In this document: positions 1 through 8,396 of the stretch, in pieces
Numbering within the stretch: position 1 is the first letter of the stretch
How the letters are laid out: every line of letters begins with the position of its first letter
DNA from: Leptospira langatensis
GTDB taxonomy: Bacteria > Spirochaetota > Leptospiria > Leptospirales > Leptospiraceae
Direction: 5' to 3'
Assembly: GCF_004770615.1 (NCBI RefSeq)
Contig: NZ_RQER01000007.1
Coordinates: 372,001-436,000 of the forward strand
DNA length: 64,000 nucleotides
Notes under the pieces: model-generated
What the model saw: only the letters and a program-made list of their open reading frames with translations
Database searches by the model: none
Told to the model about the DNA's origin: nothing
Translations under genes and position numbers: made by a program

Positions 1-1
1 T

Positions 2-1189
2 CTTTCTACTTCTCGTTCCAAATCTAAGGTTAAGGGGATCCTGCTACATCATACGAAGGGCTTAAGTCCGGAAGAGTATATTAGTAAAAGTGCAAATTCA
101 GGTTGGCTCGTTCACTACCTGGTAGATAAAAAAGGAAGACTCTACGGCTTAGAGAATGCGGGTTCCGTTCTCATAAAAGCGGCTCCCAAAATGGACAACC
201 ATGTCTTACATCTTGCTTGGGAAGGAGATAAGGAAGATATCCTAAAGCGTCCGATCCAAAGAAAGGCCTTGGTAAGCGCTATCCAAAAGATCTCCAAGGA
301 ATTCAATGTTCCTCTTTCGAATTCGGATGTTTCCTCTTTTTCGGGAATATTCACTCATACGCAAGGAAAGAAGAAATTCGGCGCCTTCCTGAATGGAAGC
401 GATTGCGGAAATGAGAACGTTCTTAGATCCATATTAGAAGAGTCTAAAGGATCCTTCTTCTCCGAAATGGAATGGAAGGATAGATACGGGGATTGGGTGC
501 TTCGTAAGGAAAGGCCTTTCGTCGGGCAAAATGGAGAGATCAAAGAACCTAGCTACGACAAGGGAAGAGGAGTTACTCCTACCCCTAAAACGGAGTTAGA
601 GTCGGTAGAAAGAACCATGGACGGTCTTCTTCCGGAAGAAAAAAGGCTTAGATATAATTATAGAGGAATGATCTCCGCAGACTGCGTGGTATTGCATTTC
701 ACTGCGATCAACGACTATGATGGAACAATCCTAGTGCTGGAAAAGCGAAACCTTGCAGCCACCTTTCTCGCAGACAAGGACGGAAAGATCTATCAACTCT
801 TGGACAGTCCATTGCATATGGCAGCGGCGGCCACCGGCACCAATCGGAATTGCTTTCAGATAGAGATCGTGGGCAAGGATACGGAAATGCTTCTGGCAAA
901 TCCGGCCCAAACTGCGGGAGTCGTAAAGCTCGTAAAAGAATTATCAGAAAAATATAATATTCCATTAAACAACAAAAAAGTGGAATCCCTGAAAGGGGTC
1001 TTCTCCCATACCCAAGCAAAGAAGAAATGGGGAGGCTCCATCTTCCTCGACGCGCAAGACTTCGATCCCGGTGAACCCTATATGAAGAAGGTACTAGAAC
1101 TCGCAGGTGGGACCTTTAACGAAGAAAAGGATTGGTTTGAGAGAACGCAAGGGGATTGGGTCCTTCTATTCACCGAGTTCCAGCCTTAA
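2..1189 (+). CDS. Tandem N-acetylmuramoyl-L-alanine amidase (PGRP) domain protein, 5' partial
   Basis: The frame is open from base 2 with no stop, so the start lies upstream of the window and 395 residues are visible. Two amidase_2/PGRP-like domains are seen. The first begins with LLHHT and [13 protein letters not shown] and continues to [13 protein letters not shown]. The second begins with [10 protein letters not shown] and continues to [13 protein letters not shown]. The fold usually cleaves the MurNAc-L-Ala bond of peptidoglycan, or simply binds it. The histidine of the first HHT motif is kept. In the second copy the motif is HFT, so the two copies may not be equally active. The last four bases overlap the 3' end of the convergent AraC-type gene. 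Family assignment is good; enzymatic activity is inferred. Confidence 0.8.
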   Translation, partial: LSTSRSKSKVKGILLHHTKGLSPEEYISKSANSGWLVHYLVDKKGRLYGLENAGSVLIKAAPKMDNHVLHLAWEGDKEDILKRPIQRKALVSAIQKISKEFNVPLSNSDVSSFSGIFTHTQGKKKFGAFLNGSDCGNENVLRSILEESKGSFFSEMEWKDRYGDWVLRKERPFVGQNGEIKEPSYDKGRGVTPTPKTELESVERTMDGLLPEEKRLRYNYRGMISADCVVLHFTAINDYDGTILVLEKRNLAATFLADKDGKIYQLLDSPLHMAAAATGTNRNCFQIEIVGKDTEMLLANPAQTAGVVKLVKELSEKYNIPLNNKKVESLKGVFSHTQAKKKWGGSIFLDAQDFDPGEPYMKKVLELAGGTFNEEKDWFERTQGDWVLLFTEFQP

Positions 1190-2286
1190 GAGATCTGACG
1201 GGAAAGAGATTTGTTCTGCCTCAATTGACTAGGCGTCTTTCCGGTAACTTTTCGAAAGGCGTCGTTAAACGAAGACTTGGAATTGAATCCTACAAAATAG
1301 CAGATGGAGAGAATGTCCTGATCCGACTTCTCTTCCAATAGTTTCACCGCTTCCTCTATCCGAAACCGATTGATATAATTGTGAAATCCTGTTTGCAAAT
1401 GCTCGTTCAAAAACTCGGTCAATTGATACGGCTTGATCCCAAGATCGTCGGAAAGAGAATGCAAAGTCAACTCCGGATCCCGGTACAACTTATCTTCCTT
1501 CATCAATTCTTCTATCCGTAACTCTAATAGATTCAGATCCAAACCTACCAGTAAGGATTTTTCATACTTCTTCTTGCGGACCTCTCTTGTCAAAGGCGCG
1601 AAGAAATCAGGATAGCGAGAAGGAGCCAAAAACAACATAGTCACGATCAATGCAACCAGCAGTCCACCGACCCGAAACAGAAGATCCGAAGCAAACATGA
1701 ATCCGAATACCAATCCGGACATTGCAAATACTGTGACCGTAGCCAATATGAATATGAATCTGATCTGAGATCGGATTTCCGGTATGGAGATCACAGTCAA
1801 AAGCATCCTGTATCTAAATGCGAAGTACATTGCGGTCAATGCTGTGGTCAGAAAGAATCCAATGGATAAATAATGCTTATATCGAATTTCCCTAAATTCC
1901 CCTAAGTCGGCGATGATCGAATCCCAAGGCCTTCCGAAAAATAAAAGCTCCCCTACAAAGAACATTCCCGGGATCAGAAAATGCAAACGTATGTCCTTGT
2001 ACAGTGTCTGGTTCGGGTAGACCAAGGCATGAGTGTACAATAGAGAAAGAGGGCCGATCGTAGAAAAAGAAGTCAAAAGAAGAAAGATAGCATGCGGATA
2101 CTTGCGGTCCACTTCCAAAATAACGTTCGCGACCGTAAATAGTATGATACCCAACGAAAGGAACAAAAGTGCGCTAATCCTGTCTTCTCTTCGTTTTTTA
2201 CGCGGAACCAACCTTTGTAGCACTAATAGAAAAGAAAGGCCGCTTCCGAAGTAGAGTATGGGAGTCACCACCTCGGGATTTAACAT
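1186..2286 (-). CDS. Membrane-anchored AraC-family transcriptional regulator
   Basis: The protein has 366 residues. The first ~215 form about six to seven hydrophobic segments (for example [18 protein letters not shown] and [19 protein letters not shown]). The C-terminal ~100 form an AraC helix-turn-helix domain ([15 protein letters not shown], then [32 protein letters not shown], the typical second HTH). This design, a multi-pass sensor joined to AraC, recurs in Leptospira and implies that a membrane or periplasmic signal controls DNA binding. It starts with ATG and is divergent from the cytochrome gene, with a ~325-base gap. The target is unknown; autoregulation or control of the neighbour is only a guess. 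Confidence 0.85.
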   Translation of the reverse strand: MLNPEVVTPILYFGSGLSFLLVLQRLVPRKKRREDRISALLFLSLGIILFTVANVILEVDRKYPHAIFLLLTSFSTIGPLSLLYTHALVYPNQTLYKDIRLHFLIPGMFFVGELLFFGRPWDSIIADLGEFREIRYKHYLSIGFFLTTALTAMYFAFRYRMLLTVISIPEIRSQIRFIFILATVTVFAMSGLVFGFMFASDLLFRVGGLLVALIVTMLFLAPSRYPDFFAPLTREVRKKKYEKSLLVGLDLNLLELRIEELMKEDKLYRDPELTLHSLSDDLGIKPYQLTEFLNEHLQTGFHNYINRFRIEEAVKLLEEKSDQDILSICYFVGFNSKSSFNDAFRKVTGKTPSQLRQNKSLSRQIS

Positions 2287-2611
2287 GGTCGGTATATTAA
2301 GAAAATAGATAAGCTTGTCAAGTGTTCTCAGTCGGAATGCTCTAAGCCAAAGAACGGTTTATTAAAAACTGATATGGAATCTTTTTATTTCGAACGCTTG
2401 CCTTGATCTCTTCTCCTTTGGTTTATCAGCCTTGGCCTCTTATATTTTGCTTATTTTATAAGTTTCGGTTTTTATACAACTGTTCGAATAATGAAACTCG
2501 AACGTTCGAATTCCGTGTCTCGGACGACCCTCCTCTTTTTTTGCTTTATCCTACTCTTCCAGAACTGTGATCCGTGAGTTTGCCTCTGCATCTCCGGACT
2601 AGGAGCGGAAA
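2287..2611. other. Divergent intergenic region between AraC-type gene and cytochrome
   Basis: This ~325-base, T-rich gap must hold the promoters of the AraC-type gene and the cytochrome gene. I cannot assign a convincing -35/-10 pair. It contains TTCGAA-bearing repeats around 2483-2510 and a very short reading frame listed separately. Confidence 0.4.
2491..2577 (+). CDS. Possible 28-residue micro-lipoprotein
   Basis: An ATG-TGA frame encodes 28 residues: a basic N-terminus (KLER), a hydrophobic core (LLFFCFILL) and a lipobox-like LFQNC, followed only by D and P. That is a complete lipoprotein signal peptide with almost no mature part. No Shine-Dalgarno sequence is visible. It sits 34 bases upstream of a lipoprotein cytochrome gene and is not in its frame. 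It could be a tiny lipopeptide, a decayed lipoprotein gene, or chance. Confidence 0.3.
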   Translation: MKLERSNSVSRTTLLFFCFILLFQNCDP

Positions 2612-4921
2612 ATGGAAATGCAAAGAATACGTACTGCAAAGAAATATTTGCAGTACGCCTTGGTCGGATTCGGGGTATTAGTCGCGGGATGTCCCGTGGG
2701 AGTATTCACCGAATTCCCTAACCAAGAAGAAGTGTGTAAATTTGATCCCATCCGGGAAGGAGCGCGCGCTATTTCCGCCTCTTCTTTCCCGCAACCGGTG
2801 CTTCAATCGATACTCATCAACGGTAGTCTGGCCTGGCAAACTACAACGAATGGCCAGACCTACCCCACGCCTACATTCAGCCCGGGGCAAACAATCACCT
2901 TAAGAGGAACCGGTTTTGGAGCCGGCCCGGATATCGATTACTCTAAGATCATGATCGGCAATACGAGGATCCTTGAAACCAATCTGAAAATGTACGAGCA
3001 GTTGTTGGACGTCACTAAGCAGGTGAACTTTGAGACTAGCAACGTTCACGATAGTTGGAATTCCTATATTCTTGCCTGGACCGACACTCAGGTCCAGTTC
3101 AAGGTTCCTGAACATACAACAAGCGGTCCTCTTGTAGTACAGATCCAAAAGAGGATCGGATATAACGATTCTCTTCTTCGCCCTGGACAACCGCATAACG
3201 TGATAAATGCGCAGACAAGTAGGATCACCGATGATGATTTTCCTCAGACATGCGATGTAGTTTCCTTACTTAGCGACGCAAAAGGAACGGATCCTGTTCA
3301 GATCAATGTGAACAACCCTGGATTCAGTGCACTTCTCGCTTTGGGAGAGCAAGTGTTCTGGTCTTATGATTTCAATATCGGGATCGCTCATTCCATTCGC
3401 AATTTGGATTGGACCAAGATCTTCGGATATCAGGCAAAAGATCCTGTGACCGGAAATATAGCGGACCCTCTTCTTTTGTTCGGAGCGTACCAAACAGTCG
3501 CCGGGGAAGTTCCATCTGCTGCAACGGATAACGTATATTTCGATCCGTATCCGCAACCCACTCCGATCCCGGGCTTCTTAGGAGCGGATCCTTTATTGAA
3601 AGGAAATACCAGAAGCACTGGTTGGGCAGGGTATCGTTACGCACAAGCATCCAATCCTTATACTGGCAGTGGAGAATGGATCGGATTCAACTGTGCTTCT
3701 TGCCATGGCTATAGACTGAGCTATGAGGCTTCTCCGGGAAACGTAGTTACGAAAGTAGTTCCCGGACTTCCAAATCCGAAATGGTCCATGAAATGGTCTG
3801 TATTGGGGAACTTTACAGGCATCCAAGCAAGTGAGCCTGGTCCTAGCTCGGATCCTTCTTCCAAAGATGTGGATAAGACCATGTTGATCTATGTGATGCC
3901 TCAAGGTGCGGGTGAGCACGCTCTTATCCGGGTAAAAGGAGAAGGTAGCGAGACAGACAACGACTATCAATTCTCTCCGATCGCCATCCCGAACGTGACC
4001 AATTATATGGGTGTTCGTAGATCCCTTTCTCACACAGAATCCTATGTGGGTTTCGAAGGTTCCTATATCCATTCGGAAGAACCGGACGGTGCGACCGGAT
4101 CCATGCATACGAGAGAGTTACAAGCTCTTACGGCATACATGACCAAACTGGATCAGTACGACAAACCTCTCAGACAAGTAGGTATGTATCGCTGGTTGAA
4201 ATACAAAGGCAAACTCATCCCACAAGCAGGAGCTGATTCCGGAGAAGGAGCATTCGTGCAAACCGGTTGGGAGAATGTTCCTGGTATCACTGCTGCAGTG
4301 GGCAGAGGAAAAGCAACCTTCCAAAGAGATTGCGGCTCTTGTCATAGCGATAAGGTAGGCCTTAACTCCAACGAGAGAATGTTCAAACTCAATGAAGTGG
4401 GAAGATTCTTTACTCCTACCATCTACCAAAGAAAGCAACAATCCATTCGTGCTACTTTCTTGAGAGATATGTATTGGGTACAGCACAGAGGATTGTTAAG
4501 CGACGGCCACGTTCGAAATCTGGAAGACTTAGTGAATCCGGATCGATGCACCGAAGGTTCAGCACTCTACAACCAATACTACACTCTGCATTCGCCTTAT
4601 TCTCCTGCGTTAGGTGGTCCGGACTTCCCGGCTCCTTATCCTCCGCAGAACAGAAAAGCAGATGTGTTCCGTGCCTTCAAATCCCCAGCCACGGATGCCG
4701 GTATCAAGAGAAACAGGTTCATCGAAAGACATAAATACTTCGTAACCGTTCCTTGGGACACCGACTGGTACTATTGGGATTACCAAAAGATGAGAAGAGA
4801 ATACGGCCCGACAGAGTTAGGAACTTCTGCTCCGATCGGAATGCCTGCCGCTCCTCACCCTTGGTGTACACAATCCGCAACGGATGTGGACGACTTAGTG
4901 GAGTATATACTCACTCTCTAA
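2612..4921 (+). CDS. Di-haem c-type cytochrome lipoprotein (possibly RoxA/MauG-related)
   Basis: The protein has 769 residues. The leader ends in a lipobox (VLVAGC, Cys near residue 27), so export and lipidation are expected. Residues ~65-200 resemble an IPT/TIG-like beta domain (TPTFSPGQTITLRGTGFG). Two haem c attachment motifs are visible: CASCH near residue 361 and CGSCH near residue 574. Two haems in a large periplasmic protein recall the bacterial di-haem peroxidase/MauG and RoxA-type oxygenase group; the FTPTIYQR stretch after the second haem fits that group. I cannot separate these families by eye. The start has a good AGGAG upstream; a second ATG lies two codons in. A stem-loop terminator follows at 5057-5089. 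Confidence 0.75.
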   Translation: MEMQRIRTAKKYLQYALVGFGVLVAGCPVGVFTEFPNQEEVCKFDPIREGARAISASSFPQPVLQSILINGSLAWQTTTNGQTYPTPTFSPGQTITLRGTGFGAGPDIDYSKIMIGNTRILETNLKMYEQLLDVTKQVNFETSNVHDSWNSYILAWTDTQVQFKVPEHTTSGPLVVQIQKRIGYNDSLLRPGQPHNVINAQTSRITDDDFPQTCDVVSLLSDAKGTDPVQINVNNPGFSALLALGEQVFWSYDFNIGIAHSIRNLDWTKIFGYQAKDPVTGNIADPLLLFGAYQTVAGEVPSAATDNVYFDPYPQPTPIPGFLGADPLLKGNTRSTGWAGYRYAQASNPYTGSGEWIGFNCASCHGYRLSYEASPGNVVTKVVPGLPNPKWSMKWSVLGNFTGIQASEPGPSSDPSSKDVDKTMLIYVMPQGAGEHALIRVKGEGSETDNDYQFSPIAIPNVTNYMGVRRSLSHTESYVGFEGSYIHSEEPDGATGSMHTRELQALTAYMTKLDQYDKPLRQVGMYRWLKYKGKLIPQAGADSGEGAFVQTGWENVPGITAAVGRGKATFQRDCGSCHSDKVGLNSNERMFKLNEVGRFFTPTIYQRKQQSIRATFLRDMYWVQHRGLLSDGHVRNLEDLVNPDRCTEGSALYNQYYTLHSPYSPALGGPDFPAPYPPQNRKADVFRAFKSPATDAGIKRNRFIERHKYFVTVPWDTDWYYWDYQKMRREYGPTELGTSAPIGMPAAPHPWCTQSATDVDDLVEYILTL

Positions 4922-4930
4922 ACTCTTCAC

Positions 4931-5023
4931 AGTCCGGCAAGGAAGGCTTCCGCCTTCCGCGGATCTCGGTGCATAGGCCGCCCGCTAAAACCGAGGTTTG
5001 TTAACGAAAGTTTTTGCCGGACT
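4931..5023 (+). repeat. 10-bp inverted repeat in the cytochrome 3' region
   Basis: AGTCCGGCAA at 4931-4940 is mirrored exactly by TTGCCGGACT at 5014-5023. A smaller hairpin (GGAAGGC/GCCTTCC, around 4941-4958) lies inside. The transcript could fold into a long structured 3' region ahead of the terminator at 5057. Confidence 0.5.
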
Positions 5024-5056
5024 CTTCTTTTCAGGATTTTTATTAAAAGATATGAA

Positions 5057-5089
5057 CGAATATTCTCCGAAAGAGAATATTCGTTTTTT
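5057..5089 (+). terminator. Intrinsic terminator after the cytochrome gene
   Basis: An 11-bp perfect stem (CGAATATTCTC at 5057-5067, GAGAATATTCG at 5073-5083) with a 5-base loop is followed by six T on the plus strand. Confidence 0.85.
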
Positions 5090-5102
5090 ATTAAGTGGGG
5101 AA

Positions 5103-5570
5103 TTACTCGAGCATGCTTCGGAGCATCCAAGCCGTCTTCTCGTGGATATCCAATCTTTGGGTAAGAAGATCGGTAGTCACCTCATCCCCTCCCGAATCTG
5201 CAGAAGGAAGGATCGCTCTCGCGGTTCTGATCACTGCTTCATGACCTTCCACCAGATTCTTTAGCATTTCTTCGGCCTTAGGGACTCCGTCTTCTTCTTT
5301 CAAGGAAGTCAAACTAGAGAATGCCTTGTAAGTTCCCGGCGCAGGATATCCAAGGGAACGGATCCTTTCTGCAATGAGATCCAGTGCATTCCAAAGCTCC
5401 GTGTACTGGGTCATGAACATCAAATGCAATGTATTGAAAAGAGGCCCAGTAACGTTCCAATGGTAGTTATGAGTTTTCAGATATAAAAAGTATGTATCCG
5501 CTAGAAGCTTTTGCAAACCCTGATTGATCGCTTCTCTGTCTTTTTCTGGAATTCCGATATTCGGCTTCAT
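5103..5570 (-). CDS. dps: Dps / ferritin-like DNA-starvation protein
   Basis: The protein has 155 residues, the normal Dps length. The four-helix-bundle ferroxidase motif is clear: [43 protein letters not shown], which carries the His, Asp and Glu ligands expected at the inter-subunit iron site. The C-terminus [14 protein letters not shown] is also typical. Dps forms a dodecamer that stores iron, consumes peroxide and may coat DNA. The start is placed at the ATG ending at 5570 because AAGGAG lies just upstream; an earlier in-frame start eight codons upstream has no such site. Confidence 0.93.
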   Translation of the reverse strand: MKPNIGIPEKDREAINQGLQKLLADTYFLYLKTHNYHWNVTGPLFNTLHLMFMTQYTELWNALDLIAERIRSLGYPAPGTYKAFSSLTSLKEEDGVPKAEEMLKNLVEGHEAVIRTARAILPSADSGGDEVTTDLLTQRLDIHEKTAWMLRSMLE

Positions 5571-5712
5571 AAGAATCTCCTTATATTCCCGCAATTTAGA
5601 ACCATTCTAAATACAGTATTTAGACCCTGACAATTCATTTACGGAAAAAACTTTTCCCTTTTCTCAGGATCTTCTCTACTCTTTTCCGGAGTAGGAAAGA
5701 AAATATAGAAAT

Positions 5713-5738
5713 AAAAAAGCCGCTGGATAGCGGCTTTT
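5713..5738 (-). terminator. Intrinsic terminator of the aminotransferase gene
   Basis: A perfect 10-bp stem, AAAAGCCGCT and AGCGGCTTTT, has a 4-base loop. Read on the minus strand it ends in a run of six T, directly after the aminotransferase stop codon. Confidence 0.85.
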
Positions 5739-5766
5739 CTCAAGTCTTTGCTTCTTTCTCTCGGAT

Positions 5767-6882
5767 CTATTTCTTATATTCTTTGATCGCGGAGAACACT
5801 TCTTCGAACTCTGCGTCCGTCATGTATGGAAAGAGAGGGAAATTCAAAACGGAATCACAGATCCTTCCGGTCCTATGCTCCTTTCCGAATCTTCCTTTGA
5901 TATAAGGCTTAGCACCCGGTTGATCGCTCATGGCTCCCGGATAGATGACCCCGAATCCGATTCCCTTACTTTTCAGGACTTCTTGGATCTTCGGTCTTTC
6001 TGCCGGATCAAAGAGAGTAACGTTGCAGTATCCATTCTCCGCGAAATCTTTCGGAGGTTGGATCACATTCACCCCTAGTCCAGGAAGCACTTGGTAGTAT
6101 TTCTCTGCGGACTTTCTGCGGGACTCGATCCTTGCTTTTAAGTAAGGTAGATTCAAATTCAAGAATCCTGCCTGCAAGGTATCCATTCTAGAATTCCAAC
6201 CCACATCTCCATAACCGTAGTGAGAAGTCCTTCCGTGGTTTCCAAGCATTCTGACCCGGTTGGCAAGCTCTTCGTCGTTTGTAAAGACCGCTCCTCCGTC
6301 CCCGGCACCACCTAATACTTTTGCCGGATAGAAGGAAGTGGTCGTGATCAATGCATCTTGATAAACAGGCTTTCCTTTGTATATGACTCCGAAGGATTGC
6401 GCTCCGTCTTCTAACAGAAAGACTCCCTTCTCTTTGCAAAGTTTACGATAGTCTTCTAACTTTGCGCTTCCCCATCCGTAAAGATGCACGATGATCGCAG
6501 CCTTCGGTTTCACTTCTTCTAAGGCTTTTTTGAATTCTTCAAAGTCCATTTGAAGATCGTCCGGATTGGTGTCTACAGTAGCAGGATCTGCTCCTACGTT
6601 TACTACGGATTCGAAAGTGGCCCAGAATGTGGAATCGGGAACGAGAACTGTGTCTCCCTTACCGACTCCTAAGGCTCTCAATGCGAGTTGTAATGCGTCT
6701 GTTCCATTGGCGCAAGCGATCGAATATTTCGTTCCAGCCGCTTCGGCCAGATTCTTTTCTAAAAGGCTTACTTCTTCTCCCCCGATAAAGGAAGCGTTCT
6801 TGCTAAGAGTCTTGACTTTGTCCTCCCAAGCTTCGAGTAATCCCGGTTCGAATCGTTTGATATCTATAAAAGGTACGCCCAT
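5767..6882 (-). CDS. DegT/DnrJ/EryC1/StrS-family PLP sugar aminotransferase
   Basis: The protein has 371 residues. It begins [12 protein letters not shown], as is usual for sugar aminotransferases. It has the pyridoxal-phosphate region [15 protein letters not shown], the ring-stacking/Asp segment [10 protein letters not shown], and the Schiff-base lysine in [16 protein letters not shown] (about K188). Members aminate nucleotide-linked keto sugars for lipopolysaccharide, O-antigen or flagellin glycans. The exact sugar cannot be read from sequence. GGAG sits 6-7 bases before the ATG. It stands alone, with its own terminator and no neighbouring sugar genes. Confidence 0.92.
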   Translation of the reverse strand: MGVPFIDIKRFEPGLLEAWEDKVKTLSKNASFIGGEEVSLLEKNLAEAAGTKYSIACANGTDALQLALRALGVGKGDTVLVPDSTFWATFESVVNVGADPATVDTNPDDLQMDFEEFKKALEEVKPKAAIIVHLYGWGSAKLEDYRKLCKEKGVFLLEDGAQSFGVIYKGKPVYQDALITTTSFYPAKVLGGAGDGGAVFTNDEELANRVRMLGNHGRTSHYGYGDVGWNSRMDTLQAGFLNLNLPYLKARIESRRKSAEKYYQVLPGLGVNVIQPPKDFAENGYCNVTLFDPAERPKIQEVLKSKGIGFGVIYPGAMSDQPGAKPYIKGRFGKEHRTGRICDSVLNFPLFPYMTDAEFEEVFSAIKEYKK

Positions 6883-6941
6883 ATGGTCTCCTTCGAACAG
6901 GTTTAGAGACAGGGTCTAAAAAGCAAATTATTTTGGCCGAC

Positions 6942-8357
6942 TTATGGGCCGCTGCTTACGCACCTAAAATACAGAAAATTCGTTTTAGTTTGGAGAGCCA
7001 TCTCCCTGGTATCTGCAAGATTAGCATATGCTTGATTTTCCTGAACGCCTCCTCCTTGAGAAGAAGATGTCCAATATGCAGCGGAAGCAGTAGAGTTAAA
7101 CACAGAGTATATTTTAGGATCGGAAGTATCCGTATAATCCGTAAGAAGATGTAACTCATCCAAATTTGGAAGTCTCCAATTGAAACCTCCTAATACGAAA
7201 CTATCGCAGATAGCAACTGCGGTTTCCCAATCGATCGTGTTCGCTCCGGTTCCGCAGGCTCCAGCAGTATATGTTTCTCCATTATTGCATTTTTGAAAAT
7301 AGATCTGACTTCCTTGTTCCAGAACGATCCCGTTCCCTTGGTCTACAAAGCTAGGCTCCGACATAGTCCTGCCGGAAACACAACGAACTGCGAATGAAGA
7401 AGCCTTATTGTAAGACATGGAACTTCCCAGATTGAAATCGATCGCATACGCTTGTACAGAGCTATCCGCATTTTGTGTGGAAGTCCAATATCCCGAAGCC
7501 CCGCTGTTCGGAAAATATGTGCTTTCTACTAAAGGAGTAGAAGATCCCAAGTATACGAGAGTGAGTAATTCTTTCATGGTGGGAAGTCTCCAAGTCGTGA
7601 AACCTGCATATCCCGGAGCGACATTCAAATTGCTACATACGTTAGACGCCCACGTCCAATCGCCTAAAGTGGGAGTCCCCGAGCAGGTCGGATCTGCTTG
7701 CCCTTCCGAACATGTCTTCCAATACAATCCTCGTATCATATCCACACTAGCCTGTTGGTTAGTGTATGTAGGATGAGGCACCGGCCCGTTATAACTTCTA
7801 AATCCAGGTATATTGGAAAATTCTCCGTCCTGTCCCGCGCAGGAAGTCCCGGTACCGGTATTATCCGTGCAAGTGGCTTTTCCGGTGTCCGGTATTGCAC
7901 TAGGATCCCAGACGGAAATATAAAATGTATCGGTTGAATTCCCAAACGTATTTGTCGCGGTTACTCCGAATGAAGTTAAAACTGCCGTTGCGGTTGGAGT
8001 TCCAGAGATCTGGCCGTTACTTGTATTGAAAGATAATCCCGCAGGCAATGCCCCGGTCGATATCGAATATGTGACCGGCCCTGCTCCAGTTACGGTCGGA
8101 TTAAAACTTCCCGGAAAGCCAAAATAGAAATCAACACTATTTAACAGATTTTTCTTATATAAGATCGTAGGAGGAGCCGTAGAAGGCTCCACAGCACATT
8201 CTGCAAGTTGTCCGAGCATGCATTTTAATATTTGGGTTTCATAATACTCATTAGTACTAGGATCCCCGGGATTATAACCGTTCGTCGCCTTACAGAAGCC
8301 AAGAAGAAGGCTTAGGCACAGAAATGAGGCTTTAAAACGAAACGAACGGGACCGCAT
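6942..8357 (-). CDS. DUF1566-domain lipoprotein with Ig-like (He_PIG) domain
   Basis: The protein has 471 residues. The leader SFLCLSLLLGFC is a lipoprotein signal. Residues ~75-150 form a putative Ig-like domain (YSISTGALPAGLSFNTSNGQISGTP). Two DUF1566-type (Lcl C-terminal) domains follow: one with WRLPTMKELLTLV...YWTSTQNADSS...FAVRCVSG, the second with WRLPNLDELHLLTDY...YWTSSSQGG...YFRCVSSG. Such proteins are common on the Leptospira surface and their role is not established. It is read in the same direction as lon, 39 bases after it, so co-transcription is possible. Confidence 0.85.
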   Translation of the reverse strand: MRSRSFRFKASFLCLSLLLGFCKATNGYNPGDPSTNEYYETQILKCMLGQLAECAVEPSTAPPTILYKKNLLNSVDFYFGFPGSFNPTVTGAGPVTYSISTGALPAGLSFNTSNGQISGTPTATAVLTSFGVTATNTFGNSTDTFYISVWDPSAIPDTGKATCTDNTGTGTSCAGQDGEFSNIPGFRSYNGPVPHPTYTNQQASVDMIRGLYWKTCSEGQADPTCSGTPTLGDWTWASNVCSNLNVAPGYAGFTTWRLPTMKELLTLVYLGSSTPLVESTYFPNSGASGYWTSTQNADSSVQAYAIDFNLGSSMSYNKASSFAVRCVSGRTMSEPSFVDQGNGIVLEQGSQIYFQKCNNGETYTAGACGTGANTIDWETAVAICDSFVLGGFNWRLPNLDELHLLTDYTDTSDPKIYSVFNSTASAAYWTSSSQGGGVQENQAYANLADTREMALQTKTNFLYFRCVSSGP

Positions 8358-8396
8358 GGCAAATTTTCAAGAGTATATAGAAACGCGCCAAGGAAT

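Noticed and set aside
3593..4108. 171-codon minus-strand frame inside the cytochrome gene
   Set aside because: It lies wholly opposite a long gene with two clear haem motifs and shows no domain of its own.
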